A stretch of 40,776 nucleotides of DNA, taken from assembly GCA_023382575.1 (NCBI GenBank), contig JAHDWC010000012.1:1-40776 (forward strand). Reading direction: 5' to 3'. Numbering within the stretch: the stretch's first letter is position 1; each line of letters opens with the position of its first letter. This document shows positions 1-6,753 of this stretch, in pieces. Below the pieces are notes generated by a model. That model saw only the letters and a list, made by a program, of their open reading frames with translations. It was not told the origin of the DNA and did no database searches. Position numbers and translations under genes: made by a program. The stretch is from Anaerolineales bacterium. Its GTDB lineage: Bacteria > Chloroflexota > Anaerolineae > Anaerolineales > Villigracilaceae.

Positions 1-438
1 CTTGCCGAGCAAATTCTCCAGAATCCATTTTCGCAGGTTGCGTGTGTCGAGATAAAAACTCGCATCGCGGTTCATCATCAGGTCAAGCGCGTACCACACG
101 CCATGTTCTTTGATCTTCCGGTCGGGCAGGTCGCCAAAGAGCAGTTCGCCTCGCTTCGCGGACTGAGTCTCACCGTTTCGCGTTTTGAGAATACCTGCGC
201 GTAGCCAATCAAGGCTGTTTTTGACATAGTCGGCTACTTCGCGCATCAACATTGGGTTGGGCGCATCCGCGTAATCATGAATGACCAATGTCCGTGCGTA
301 TACATCCAGAACGAGGTTGGGATAGCCTTCGTAGAATCCATTGAAGAGGCGGAAAGCTCCCTCATGATGCGAGTCGCTTTCAGTCGGGTGTGAAGCGAGG
401 GCTTGGTCAAGCAGGGGTTTTATGGAATCAAAAGTCAT
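1..438 (-). CDS. RlmI/RlmK-like 23S rRNA methyltransferase (partial)
   Basis: This is the first 146 codons of a minus-strand gene that runs off the left edge. The visible part has FRLFNGFYEGYPNLVLDVYA near residues 30-49 and ends with DASFYLDTRNLRKWILENLL. That matches the linker region and the entry to the SAM-binding domain of the RlmI/RlmK family, which methylates C5 of a cytosine in 23S rRNA; those proteins carry a related FFLDQR segment just before the Rossmann fold. The SAM motifs themselves lie outside the window, so substrate specificity is inferred. The ATG at 438 has no Shine-Dalgarno. A TACAAT (-10-like) sits 6 nt upstream of it at 445-450, which suggests a leaderless transcript. 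Confidence 0.72.
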   Translation of the reverse strand, partial: MTFDSIKPLLDQALASHPTESDSHHEGAFRLFNGFYEGYPNLVLDVYARTLVIHDYADAPNPMLMREVADYVKNSLDWLRAGILKTRNGETQSAKRGELLFGDLPDRKIKEHGVWYALDLMMNRDASFYLDTRNLRKWILENLLGK

Positions 439-457
439 ATATCGATTGTACTTGAAG

Positions 458-485
458 AAAAAAGCCCCGCGTCAATTCGGGGCTT
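458..485 (-). terminator. Intrinsic terminator overlapping a CDS end
   Basis: On the minus strand AAGCCCCG pairs with CGGGGCTT across a short loop and is followed by a run of T (plus-strand A's at 458-463). The first arm and the stop codon (472-474) belong to the upstream 73-codon ORF, so the gene's last codons double as terminator stem. Confidence 0.85.
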
Positions 486-693
486 CGAGCTTTTGGATGT
501 TCTTTGGGTTGAAGACGGAGATTTGAGCCATGCCCAAAACCGCTTGTGCCTCCGGGTTTAACTTGACCCAATAAAAACAACGATGTTCCGAATACGGCTC
601 GATCTTGAAAACTGTGCCTTCATACCAACCTTCATGCTCCTTGAACTTTGCATCGAAGTGGACTTGAACGCGGTCGCCGATCTGAATGGTCAT
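472..693 (-). CDS. Small SH3/KOW-like hypothetical protein
   Basis: A 73-residue soluble protein beginning MTIQIGDRVQVHFDAKF. It contains a GDRVQV...GWYEGTVFKI pattern, typical of small SH3-like or KOW-like beta barrels. No specific family is recognised. The start at 693 is chosen because its ATG overlaps the TGA of the upstream gene (ATGA), so the two are probably translationally coupled. A longer frame open to 765 would run into the upstream membrane protein. Function is unknown; a nucleic-acid or protein-binding role is only a guess from the fold-like pattern. Confidence 0.7.
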   Translation of the reverse strand: MTIQIGDRVQVHFDAKFKEHEGWYEGTVFKIEPYSEHRCFYWVKLNPEAQAVLGMAQISVFNPKNIQKLEAPN

Positions 694-878
694 GATTTTT
701 TGCGGCTGAAGAACCAAAATAACGCGAGCCCGATCCCGGCGGAGATTGCGCCATTGATCGCCCATTGCGGGTTGCCGGTCATGAAGCTGCCCGGCAGGAT
801 GTTAACTCCCTGTAGTATCCAGATGATTCCTACCAGCACCAATAGAATGCCAACGATCTTTCCAAGCGTGTTCACCAT
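690..878 (-). CDS. Small two-TM membrane protein
   Basis: A 62-residue protein starting MVNTLGKIVGILLVLVGIIW. It has two hydrophobic segments (about residues 6-25 and 40-58) around a short GNPQ-containing loop, and a basic C-terminus (SRKKS). The start at 878 is supported by a GGAGG Shine-Dalgarno 5 nt upstream; the same frame is open to 956 but would read through a terminator. It overlaps the following 73-residue gene by ATGA. Proteins of this size and shape are common and unassigned. No function can be given. Confidence 0.72.
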   Translation of the reverse strand: MVNTLGKIVGILLVLVGIIWILQGVNILPGSFMTGNPQWAINGAISAGIGLALFWFFSRKKS

Positions 879-901
879 ACGATCCTCCGAGTTGGATTTG
901 G

Positions 902-933
902 AAAAACTCCCTGTCAACTTATGGACAGGGAGT
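902..933 (-). terminator. Intrinsic terminator of the LysM gene
   Basis: On the minus strand ACTCCCTGTC pairs perfectly with GACAGGGAGT around an 8-nt loop and is followed by TTTTTC. It lies 30 nt beyond the stop of the zinc-ribbon/LysM gene and just upstream of the two small coupled ORFs, so it separates two transcription units. Confidence 0.9.
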
Positions 934-962
934 GATGTGAAAATCTTTCGCTTCAAACCAGA

Positions 963-2132
963 CTATGGGTTGGGTGTGCCTTGGACGGCGACTCCAACCC
1001 AGGTGAAGACGCGTTTGTCGCTGATGGCGCCAGAGGTGACCCAGACCGGCTGCCCCTGATCGTCCACGCCCGCCTGACGGACTGGGACGACCCACCAACG
1101 CATGACATGCGCAACATTATCGCGCGGGCGGAAGGTGGTCGGCACGATGTATTTCGTGTCGGTGACGTAATCGGTGATGCGGTTGGTCTGGCTGGCAGTG
1201 ACATCTTCCACGATGACTTGATATGCTTCGCCATCGCGCAGCACACCGACGGACGCCCACTGCAAGGTCACGACGTCATTTGCCAGAGTGAAGGCAGCGC
1301 CGTCCGCAGGCAGGAGCAGGTTCGGGGCGGGGTAGGGCGGCGGAATTGTCGCTGTGGGTGTGGGGTCATTCGGGTTTGCCGCCCGTCGACACAATGGAAT
1401 TACCAATGTGGAGCCGAGGAAGACGTTATCGGTGGTTAGCCCGTTATATTCCTTGATATCCTCTGATGAGACGGCGTAGTTTGCTGCAATACTGGAGAGA
1501 GTATCGCCATCTTGAACAGTGATAACCACGGTCTCACAGGCTTCCTTGGTGGCAATATCAGGCTGTGGCGTATTAGTCGCTGGCGGCGGGATAGTAGGGG
1601 TGGGATATGGAATTTTCAGGACCTGTCCCACCGAGATTGGACAGCTTGACGCCAGATTATTCAGCACAATGATGCTTTGCACTGAGACGTTAAAGGTATA
1701 TGCAATTTGAGAACATGAGCCATCTGAAGCTTTAACTTCATAGTCGAAGGGAGGTTGCAGCGTTGCAGTGGGGATATCGGTAGGCGGTATCGTCATTGTA
1801 GGAGAAGGCGACGCCGTTGGGGTTTCGGTTGGGGTGGGGGTATCTTGTGTTTCGAAGGTTCCTTCCGGTGCGCTGGCGCGGACCGTGAAGAAGACAATCG
1901 CAGCAACTGCGATGACCACCACCACGAGGATACCAATCGCCGCTGGCAGGCTGAGTTTGACCTCCGGCATGCGGCTGGCTTGCACTGATTTCTCAGTCTT
2001 TTTGATAGCCTTGGGTGCTGGCTGTGCGGTAAATTCAGTGCCACACACGAGACAACGCACAGCATTCTCGCTGAGACGCGTGCCACAGGTGGGACAGATC
2101 TTCGTTTTATTGGAAGTAGGTTCAGGTGCCAT
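963..2132 (-). CDS. Zinc-ribbon / single-TM / double-LysM membrane protein
   Basis: A 389-residue protein with a clear modular order. An N-terminal zinc ribbon has two CxxC knuckles (CPTC and CLVC, residues 14-33). One transmembrane helix lies at about 64-88. A Thr/Pro-rich linker leads to two LysM domains (about 130-175 and 205-250), and a C-terminal beta-rich domain of about 110 residues follows. The ribbon should be cytoplasmic and the LysM domains outside, binding glycan. This layout is common in Anaerolineae, but its role is not established; coupling an internal signal to wall binding is inference. A TATAAT at 2143-2148 lies only 10 nt before the ATG and no Shine-Dalgarno is visible, so the mRNA may be leaderless. 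Confidence 0.85.
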   Translation of the reverse strand: MAPEPTSNKTKICPTCGTRLSENAVRCLVCGTEFTAQPAPKAIKKTEKSVQASRMPEVKLSLPAAIGILVVVVIAVAAIVFFTVRASAPEGTFETQDTPTPTETPTASPSPTMTIPPTDIPTATLQPPFDYEVKASDGSCSQIAYTFNVSVQSIIVLNNLASSCPISVGQVLKIPYPTPTIPPPATNTPQPDIATKEACETVVITVQDGDTLSSIAANYAVSSEDIKEYNGLTTDNVFLGSTLVIPLCRRAANPNDPTPTATIPPPYPAPNLLLPADGAAFTLANDVVTLQWASVGVLRDGEAYQVIVEDVTASQTNRITDYVTDTKYIVPTTFRPRDNVAHVMRWWVVPVRQAGVDDQGQPVWVTSGAISDKRVFTWVGVAVQGTPNP

Positions 2133-2199
2133 ACGGGAAAAAATTATACCATCTAAAGGGTGACCGAATTTAAGGGCATGATTTGAAAAAATTAAGGAA

Positions 2200-3498
2200 T
2201 CACGCCTGTTCGGTGACAGGTTTTTGCTTGGTGGTGACCAAAACCTTGTCCACGCGCCGCCCGTCCATGTCGATGACCTCGAAGCGCAGGTTGTGCCATT
2301 CGAAATGGTCGGCAGTTTGTGGCAAGCGTCCGAGCGAAGTCATGATGAATCCGCTCAGGGTTTCGTATTCGTCTTCATGGGGGAGGTCATTCAAGTCGAA
2401 GATCTCCTTGAATTCGTCCACTTCGAGCATGCCATCCAACAACCAGGAACCGTCCTGGCGCTGTGTGGCTTGCGGCTCGGATTCATCCATTTGTCCGACG
2501 ATCTCTTCGAGGATGTCGTTGATGGTCAGCAAACCTTGTAGTCCGCCAAATTCATCCACTACCAGCAGCATCTCTGTGTTGTTCTTTTTGAGAACTTCCA
2601 GCGCGCGTGAGGCGAGCATCGTCTCAGGAATGAAGTAGGAAGGTTTGGCCAAATCCTTGAGATTAATATCCTTATTGGATAGGCTGGTTACCAGCAAGTC
2701 ACGCGATTTGACTATGCCGATGATGGTCTCGAGCGAATCCTGCCGGACCGGGAAGCGCGAATACGGACTGTTGGCGATCTTCCCCAGAATTTCTTCGGTC
2801 GAATCGTTTACATCCAGCCAGACGATCTCTGTGCGCGGGGTCATCAAAGAATAAACGCGTCGGTCTCCGAGGCTGAACACGCCTTCGACCATATCCTGCT
2901 CGGATTCTTCAAAGACGCCAGCTTGTGTACCTTGGTCGATCAGCACTTGTAATTCTTCTTCTGTGATGGGCGGCTCGGTGGAGGGTTTGACGCCAAAAAG
3001 CGCCAGAATAAATTCCGTTCCCAAACTCATCAACTTGATGAGCGGCGAAAACAACGTCGAAAGGATCGCCATCGGTCCCGCCACCAATTTGGTGATGCGT
3101 TCCGGGCTGTGCAAGCCGAGGCGCTTGGGGACCAACTCTCCCAGCCAGATGGTGAGGATGGTAATGGTGACAACGACCAGACCGAAGGAAATGGATTCGG
3201 CAAATTCGGCAATCGCTTCGATCTTGACCAGTTGCTGACTCAACGCATCGGCAATGGTTGCACCGCCGACGGCGCCTGCGAACACGCCAATCAAGGTGAT
3301 GACGATCTGGATCGTGGAAAGAAAAACGTTTGGGTTCTTTAATATCTCCAGTGCCGCATGCGCAGCCTTATCGCCCTCATTTGCCAGTTGTTGTAGTTTT
3401 GCCTTGCGCGTTGCCAGCATGGCAGCTTCTGACATCGCCAGAATACCATTGACAACGATCAGCGCAAGAATGGTCAATATTTCACTTGTAATACTCAT
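2200..3498 (-). CDS. CorC/HlyC-family (CNNM/DUF21-CBS) membrane protein
   Basis: A 432-residue protein with the standard order of this family. The N-terminal DUF21 membrane domain has several hydrophobic helices to about residue 190. A pair of CBS domains follows (about 215-335, including MTPRTEIVWLDV). The C-terminal CorC_HlyC domain (about 350-425) contains a DEYETLSGFI motif. Homologues are implicated in magnesium or cobalt efflux and in membrane stress tolerance; many are annotated 'hemolysin family' without haemolytic activity. An AGGAA lies just upstream of the ATG. The gene appears monocistronic. The family call is firm, the transported ion is not. Confidence 0.93.
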   Translation of the reverse strand: MSITSEILTILALIVVNGILAMSEAAMLATRKAKLQQLANEGDKAAHAALEILKNPNVFLSTIQIVITLIGVFAGAVGGATIADALSQQLVKIEAIAEFAESISFGLVVVTITILTIWLGELVPKRLGLHSPERITKLVAGPMAILSTLFSPLIKLMSLGTEFILALFGVKPSTEPPITEEELQVLIDQGTQAGVFEESEQDMVEGVFSLGDRRVYSLMTPRTEIVWLDVNDSTEEILGKIANSPYSRFPVRQDSLETIIGIVKSRDLLVTSLSNKDINLKDLAKPSYFIPETMLASRALEVLKKNNTEMLLVVDEFGGLQGLLTINDILEEIVGQMDESEPQATQRQDGSWLLDGMLEVDEFKEIFDLNDLPHEDEYETLSGFIMTSLGRLPQTADHFEWHNLRFEVIDMDGRRVDKVLVTTKQKPVTEQA

Positions 3499-3699
3499 TG
3501 GTTCCTATGAATTTGGTTTGTAGTCGCTTTAACTGAAAACAAAATATCCCGCTGGGTGGCAGGCTAAGAAACATGTCAGTTTGTTGGAAACGACAGGGGG
3601 AAAACTAGAGTCCGGTTCTATGGGGATTTCAGACATGATGTTCTTGCAAAATTACATTCCTATTGTACCTGATGGACAAGCCAATTGACAACTTTCAGA

Positions 3700-3846
3700 T
3701 CATTTCTTTTTATCCAGCTTCTTTTCGATTTTATCCAGACGTTTATCCGTCCGCCGTGCGAACATGACAACGATCGTCGGGACGATGACCAATAGAATTA
3801 ACAGACCACACGTCAGCGCCAGCTCGAAGACCCCGATCCGAAACAT
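3700..3846 (-). CDS. 48-residue membrane protein coupled to selD
   Basis: Starts MFRIGVFELALTCGLLILL. One hydrophobic helix (about residues 5-30) is followed by a strongly basic amphipathic tail ending DKIEKKLDKKK, probably a short cytoplasmic helix. The ATG at 3846 shares one base with the selD stop codon (TAATG), so translation should be coupled to selD. A longer frame to 3897 would lie inside selD. The single-TM plus charged-helix design resembles TatA-like or spacer peptides only superficially. Function is unknown; the junction with selD is the main clue. Confidence 0.7.
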   Translation of the reverse strand: MFRIGVFELALTCGLLILLVIVPTIVVMFARRTDKRLDKIEKKLDKKK

Positions 3847-4907
3847 TATGGCTTGACCTCGATCCCTTTGCCGGTGCGAACTTCGCCTACCACCCAAACA
3901 GGCTGATTCAGTTCCTCTGCGCGCTTCATGAACACATCCAGCTTTTCGCGCTTCAAGCCGAACAGTAAACCGCCACTGGTCTGTGGATCGAACAGGAGCA
4001 TTTGTGCGGGTTCGTCGATTGCTTCATCGAAAGTGACCATCGCTTCGCAAAAAGCTTTGTTGTCGAATGCGCCGCCGGGGAAAATGCCGCGTTCGGCATA
4101 TCCGCGTGCGCCGCTCAACAGCGGAATTTTCGAATACTCAACGTGTAAGGATACACCAGACGCTTCTGCCATCTCTGCGGCGTGACCGAGAAACCCAAAG
4201 CCGGTGATATCCGTCCCGCCACGCGCATCGAATTCCACCGCCAGTTGACCCGCGTCCCGATTGAGGCGTGACATCCATTCGATGGCTTCTGCGACGTGTA
4301 CTTCGTCTACCTTTTCCTGCTTGAGTGCAGTTGTTGTCACACCGCCGCCCAACGGTTTGGTCAATACCAACAGATCACCGGGTTTGAGTCCGCTTTTGCT
4401 GATGATCTTTTGCGGATGGACAAACCCCAGCACCACCAAACCGAACTTTGGTTCTTTATCTTTGACGGTATGACCGCCCGCGACGACCACGCCCGCCTCG
4501 CGCGCCTTCTCTGCTCCGCCGCGCAAAATCTCGCTGGAGATTTCAGCCGGGAGGTGGTCGGGCAGTGCGGCTATGTTCAACGCGAGGAAGGGACGTCCGC
4601 CCATCGCGTATACGTCCGAAAGGCTGTTCGCGGCCGCGATCGAACCATATTCATAGGGAGTATCCACCACTGGCGTGAAAAAATCTGTGGTGACGACGAT
4701 GGCTTGCTCGTCACTTAAACGCCAAATGGCCGCATCATCCGGGGACGATAGACCCACTAACAGGTCCGGGTATGAAGCGGGATCGAAGATATCTTTGACA
4801 GGACGCAGAACCTGCGTCAGCGCATCAGCGCTTAGTTTGGACGCTCAACCCGCGCAGGCGGAAAGAGTGGTCAGGCGAATTTCGCGTCCGGTTTGTGGAA
4901 TGGGCAT
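3846..4907 (-). CDS. selD: Selenide, water dikinase SelD, a selenoprotein (Sec at codon 21)
   Basis: SelD makes selenophosphate from selenide and ATP for selenocysteine and selenouridine synthesis. From 4757 leftwards the frame encodes the AIRS-like ATP-binding core (VVAGGHTV, TDITGFGFLGHA, DPQTSGGLLFG). Automatic calling stops there. Read back to the ATG at 4907, the same frame gives an N-terminus with SACAG-UGA-ASKLS. The in-frame UGA at 4845-4847 occupies the position of the catalytic Cys/Sec, three residues before the conserved Lys (K24), as Cys17/Lys20 do in E. coli SelD. A SECIS-like hairpin follows the UGA directly. The full product is 353 residues, a normal length. GGAAGTGA upstream is a plausible ribosome site. 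It overlaps the next small membrane ORF by one base, and the terminator of the upstream SPFH gene ends 13 nt before the start. Confidence 0.93.
4814..4847 (-). promoter_or_regulatory. Bacterial SECIS element of selD
   Basis: Immediately after the UGA (4845-4847) the RNA reads GCGTC, a 7-nt 5' bulge, AGCGC, loop UGAU, GCGCU, GACGC. Both 5-bp helices are perfect. The apical loop starts 17 nt after the UGA and has G as its second base. As I recall the bacterial SECIS model, it asks for an apical loop about 16-37 nt after the UGA and a G among the first two loop bases. A competing 7-bp hairpin (GACGCAG/CTGCGTC) lies just downstream. Confidence 0.82.
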
Positions 4908-4919
4908 TGATTCACTTCC

Positions 4920-4951
4920 AAAAAGAGGTGACCGTCAGCGACGGTCACCTC
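4920..4951 (-). terminator. Intrinsic terminator after SPFH gene
   Basis: On the minus strand GAGGTGACCGTC and GACGGTCACCTC form a perfect 12-bp stem with a 3-nt loop, then TTTTT. It ends 13 nt before the selD start codon, leaving no room for a conventional selD promoter downstream of it. Confidence 0.92.
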
Positions 4952-4962
4952 ATGATAACAGA

Positions 4963-5979
4963 TTACGGAACGGATGGTTCTGTGTTGGGCAATGGCAAGA
5001 TGAATTGCTGGTCGCTGGGGATGAAAATCGTTTCAACGCCCGGAGCGAGACTCAAAATGTATTGATATTGGATCAACGCAGGGGTGAGCGACTGTGCCAA
5101 AAGGGTGTTCGCTTCTGCCTCCGCCTGAGCCTCGATCAAACGTGCCTCAGCCGCGCCTTGCGCTGCGATCACGGCGGCATCCGCCTGTCCTTGTGCCACT
5201 TGACGGGCCTGCTCGGCTTCCTGTCGCTTTTGTTCGACAACGAAGGCCGCTTGCTGCGCCTGTTGTTCAGCGATCTGTTTCTGTTCCACGGCTGCTGCGT
5301 ACTCGTCACTGAAGCGGATGTTGCGCAGAACAAAGTCGCGCATGACAAGGTTATTTTCTGTGAAAACCTGCGCCAATTGATCGCTGATGAGTTGTTCCAT
5401 CTCCGCGCGTTTGGTGCTGACAATTTCCTCGACCCCATACTGCGATGCCACATCGCGAATCACGCCGCGCGCCTGCGGCCGGACCAAGCCATCTTCATAG
5501 TTGAAGCGCCAGGTGCTGTACAAATTCACCACCTTGAGCGGATCCACGGCGTAGATCACCGAAGCGTCGATGTACACCTGCTGACCATCTTTGGTGCGTA
5601 CTTGAATGGAATCATCACCCTCTTGAATGCCCTCGTCTATGGCGGAAGACAAGGTATAGGTTTGATTCAACTTTGGAAATCGTTCCACACGTTCAGCAAA
5701 TGGAATGATCCAATGTAAACCCGATTCAAGCGGATCGGGACGAATACCGCCCTGACCCAAGACCGTCACCACGACCGCCAGTTCATCCGGCTCCACAAAG
5801 ACGATTCCCGCTCCCACCGACGTCAACACGATGGCAGCCACAATCAGCACAATCGCGGCGGTGCTCAACCCACCGACCGGTTGTCGGCGACTGGCGCGCA
5901 CCGAAATGGCGATCAGAATACCGATAAAACCGATCCACGCAAACGACGCAATCCCCTGTAACAGACTCGAAATATTCAT
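4963..5979 (-). CDS. SPFH/prohibitin-family membrane protein
   Basis: A 338-residue protein. Two N-terminal hydrophobic segments (about 8-28 and 40-62) precede an SPFH/band-7 domain (about 62-230, with GIVFVEPDELAVVV and LESGLHWIIPF). A long Ala/Glu/Gln-rich coiled coil follows (about 225-300, EQKQIAEQQAQQAAFVVEQ), then a short hydrophobic tail. Prohibitin-like proteins form ring-shaped oligomeric scaffolds on membranes. No NfeD partner is adjacent, unlike the second SPFH protein at 10975. The start is supported by GGAGG 4 nt upstream. The promoter shares a symmetric -10 with the divergent PyrK-like gene. Confidence 0.9.
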   Translation of the reverse strand: MNISSLLQGIASFAWIGFIGILIAISVRASRRQPVGGLSTAAIVLIVAAIVLTSVGAGIVFVEPDELAVVVTVLGQGGIRPDPLESGLHWIIPFAERVERFPKLNQTYTLSSAIDEGIQEGDDSIQVRTKDGQQVYIDASVIYAVDPLKVVNLYSTWRFNYEDGLVRPQARGVIRDVASQYGVEEIVSTKRAEMEQLISDQLAQVFTENNLVMRDFVLRNIRFSDEYAAAVEQKQIAEQQAQQAAFVVEQKRQEAEQARQVAQGQADAAVIAAQGAAEARLIEAQAEAEANTLLAQSLTPALIQYQYILSLAPGVETIFIPSDQQFILPLPNTEPSVP

Positions 5980-6004
5980 GGTTCCTCCAGTTTCAATGCC
6001 AAAA

Positions 6005-6012
6005 ATTATAAT
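6005..6012. promoter_or_regulatory. Symmetric divergent -10 element
   Basis: ATTATAAT is its own reverse complement and presents TATAAT on both strands (6005-6010 read on minus, 6007-6012 on plus), between the divergent SPFH (start 5979) and PyrK-like (start 6053) genes. No good -35 is visible in either direction. The plus-strand gene also has a closer TAATAT at 6040-6045. Confidence 0.5.
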
Positions 6013-6052
6013 CGGCTTGCATTGCGCCCCGAAGCATGTTAATATTTTTCAA

Positions 6053-6724
6053 ATGAAGACCGCCACTGGCAGCATCGAAGAAATTTTTTTGGATGGCTCC
6101 GCCCGGATCACTTGCCCGCCCGAACTGATCCCCGCGCCCGGACAATACCTGCTCGCCCACGCCGCCGCTTCAGACTCCCCGCTAGCGATACCACTTTTCT
6201 CCAGCCTTCCCGCCTCACATGGATTCCGCTCCGCGCCCATAGTACCAACTTACTGGCGCCCCGGTGACCTGCTCCATTTGCGTGGACCCATCGGGCATGG
6301 ATTCGTCCTCCCAACTTCTGTGCGTAAACTTGCCTTGGTCGCTTTTGATGATTCTCCCAGCCGCTTGCTTGGTTTAATTCCGCTGGCATTGAAGCAAAGC
6401 GCCGAGATCGTCCTAGTCAGCGATTCGCCCGCGACAGATCTTCCCGAAATTGTGGAAGTCCAGCCGCTGCGCGCGTTGATGGATGTTCTGCAATGGGCGG
6501 ACTATTCTGCGTTGGACATCGATAGGGAGAATCTCTCTCAGTTAGAGGGAAGGCTTGAGGCGAATCCACAGGTTACGGCGAAGTGCGAGGCGCAGGTTCT
6601 TGTCCGCGCACCCATGCCATGCGGCGCACTCGCCGATTGCGGAGTCTGCGCGTTGATCTTGCATCATGAATGGAAGATGATTTGTAGGGAAGGTCCCGTG
6701 TTTGGGTTGAGGGAATTGTTATAA
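6053..6724 (+). CDS. PyrK-like FAD/[2Fe-2S] electron-transfer subunit
   Basis: A 223-residue protein. Its C-terminus carries CGALADCGVCALIL followed 11 residues later by a fourth Cys (ICREGPVF). This C-x5-C-x2-C-x11-C arrangement and the REGPVF ending match the iron-sulfur domain of dihydroorotate dehydrogenase electron-transfer subunits (PyrK). The first 150 residues resemble a reduced ferredoxin-reductase-like flavin domain (PGQYLLAH; GDLLHLRGPIGHGF). PyrK normally partners PyrDB, but no pyrD is adjacent and the protein is shorter than usual, so the partner may differ. The ATG at 6053 follows a TAATAT by 7 nt with no ribosome site; the frame is open to 5831, but that part is antisense to the SPFH gene. 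Confidence 0.75.
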   Translation: MKTATGSIEEIFLDGSARITCPPELIPAPGQYLLAHAAASDSPLAIPLFSSLPASHGFRSAPIVPTYWRPGDLLHLRGPIGHGFVLPTSVRKLALVAFDDSPSRLLGLIPLALKQSAEIVLVSDSPATDLPEIVEVQPLRALMDVLQWADYSALDIDRENLSQLEGRLEANPQVTAKCEAQVLVRAPMPCGALADCGVCALILHHEWKMICREGPVFGLRELL

Positions 6725-6751
6725 AAAACCTCCCGATATTGGGAGGTTTTT
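6723..6751. terminator. Bidirectional intrinsic terminator
   Basis: AAAAACCTCCC, a short loop and GGGAGGTTTTT form a stem with A/T runs on both sides. It lies between the convergent PyrK-like gene and the secreted repeat protein gene, and can stop transcription in both directions. Confidence 0.9.
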
Positions 6752-6753
6752 GC

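Noticed and set aside
4845-4847. selD read as a truncated gene or pseudogene because of a stop codon
   Set aside because: The frame is conserved on both sides of the UGA, the UGA replaces the catalytic residue exactly, and a SECIS-like hairpin follows; no other disruption is present.
5831-6052. N-terminal extension of the PyrK-like protein
   Set aside because: It is antisense to the SPFH gene and crosses the divergent promoter; homology starts after 6053.
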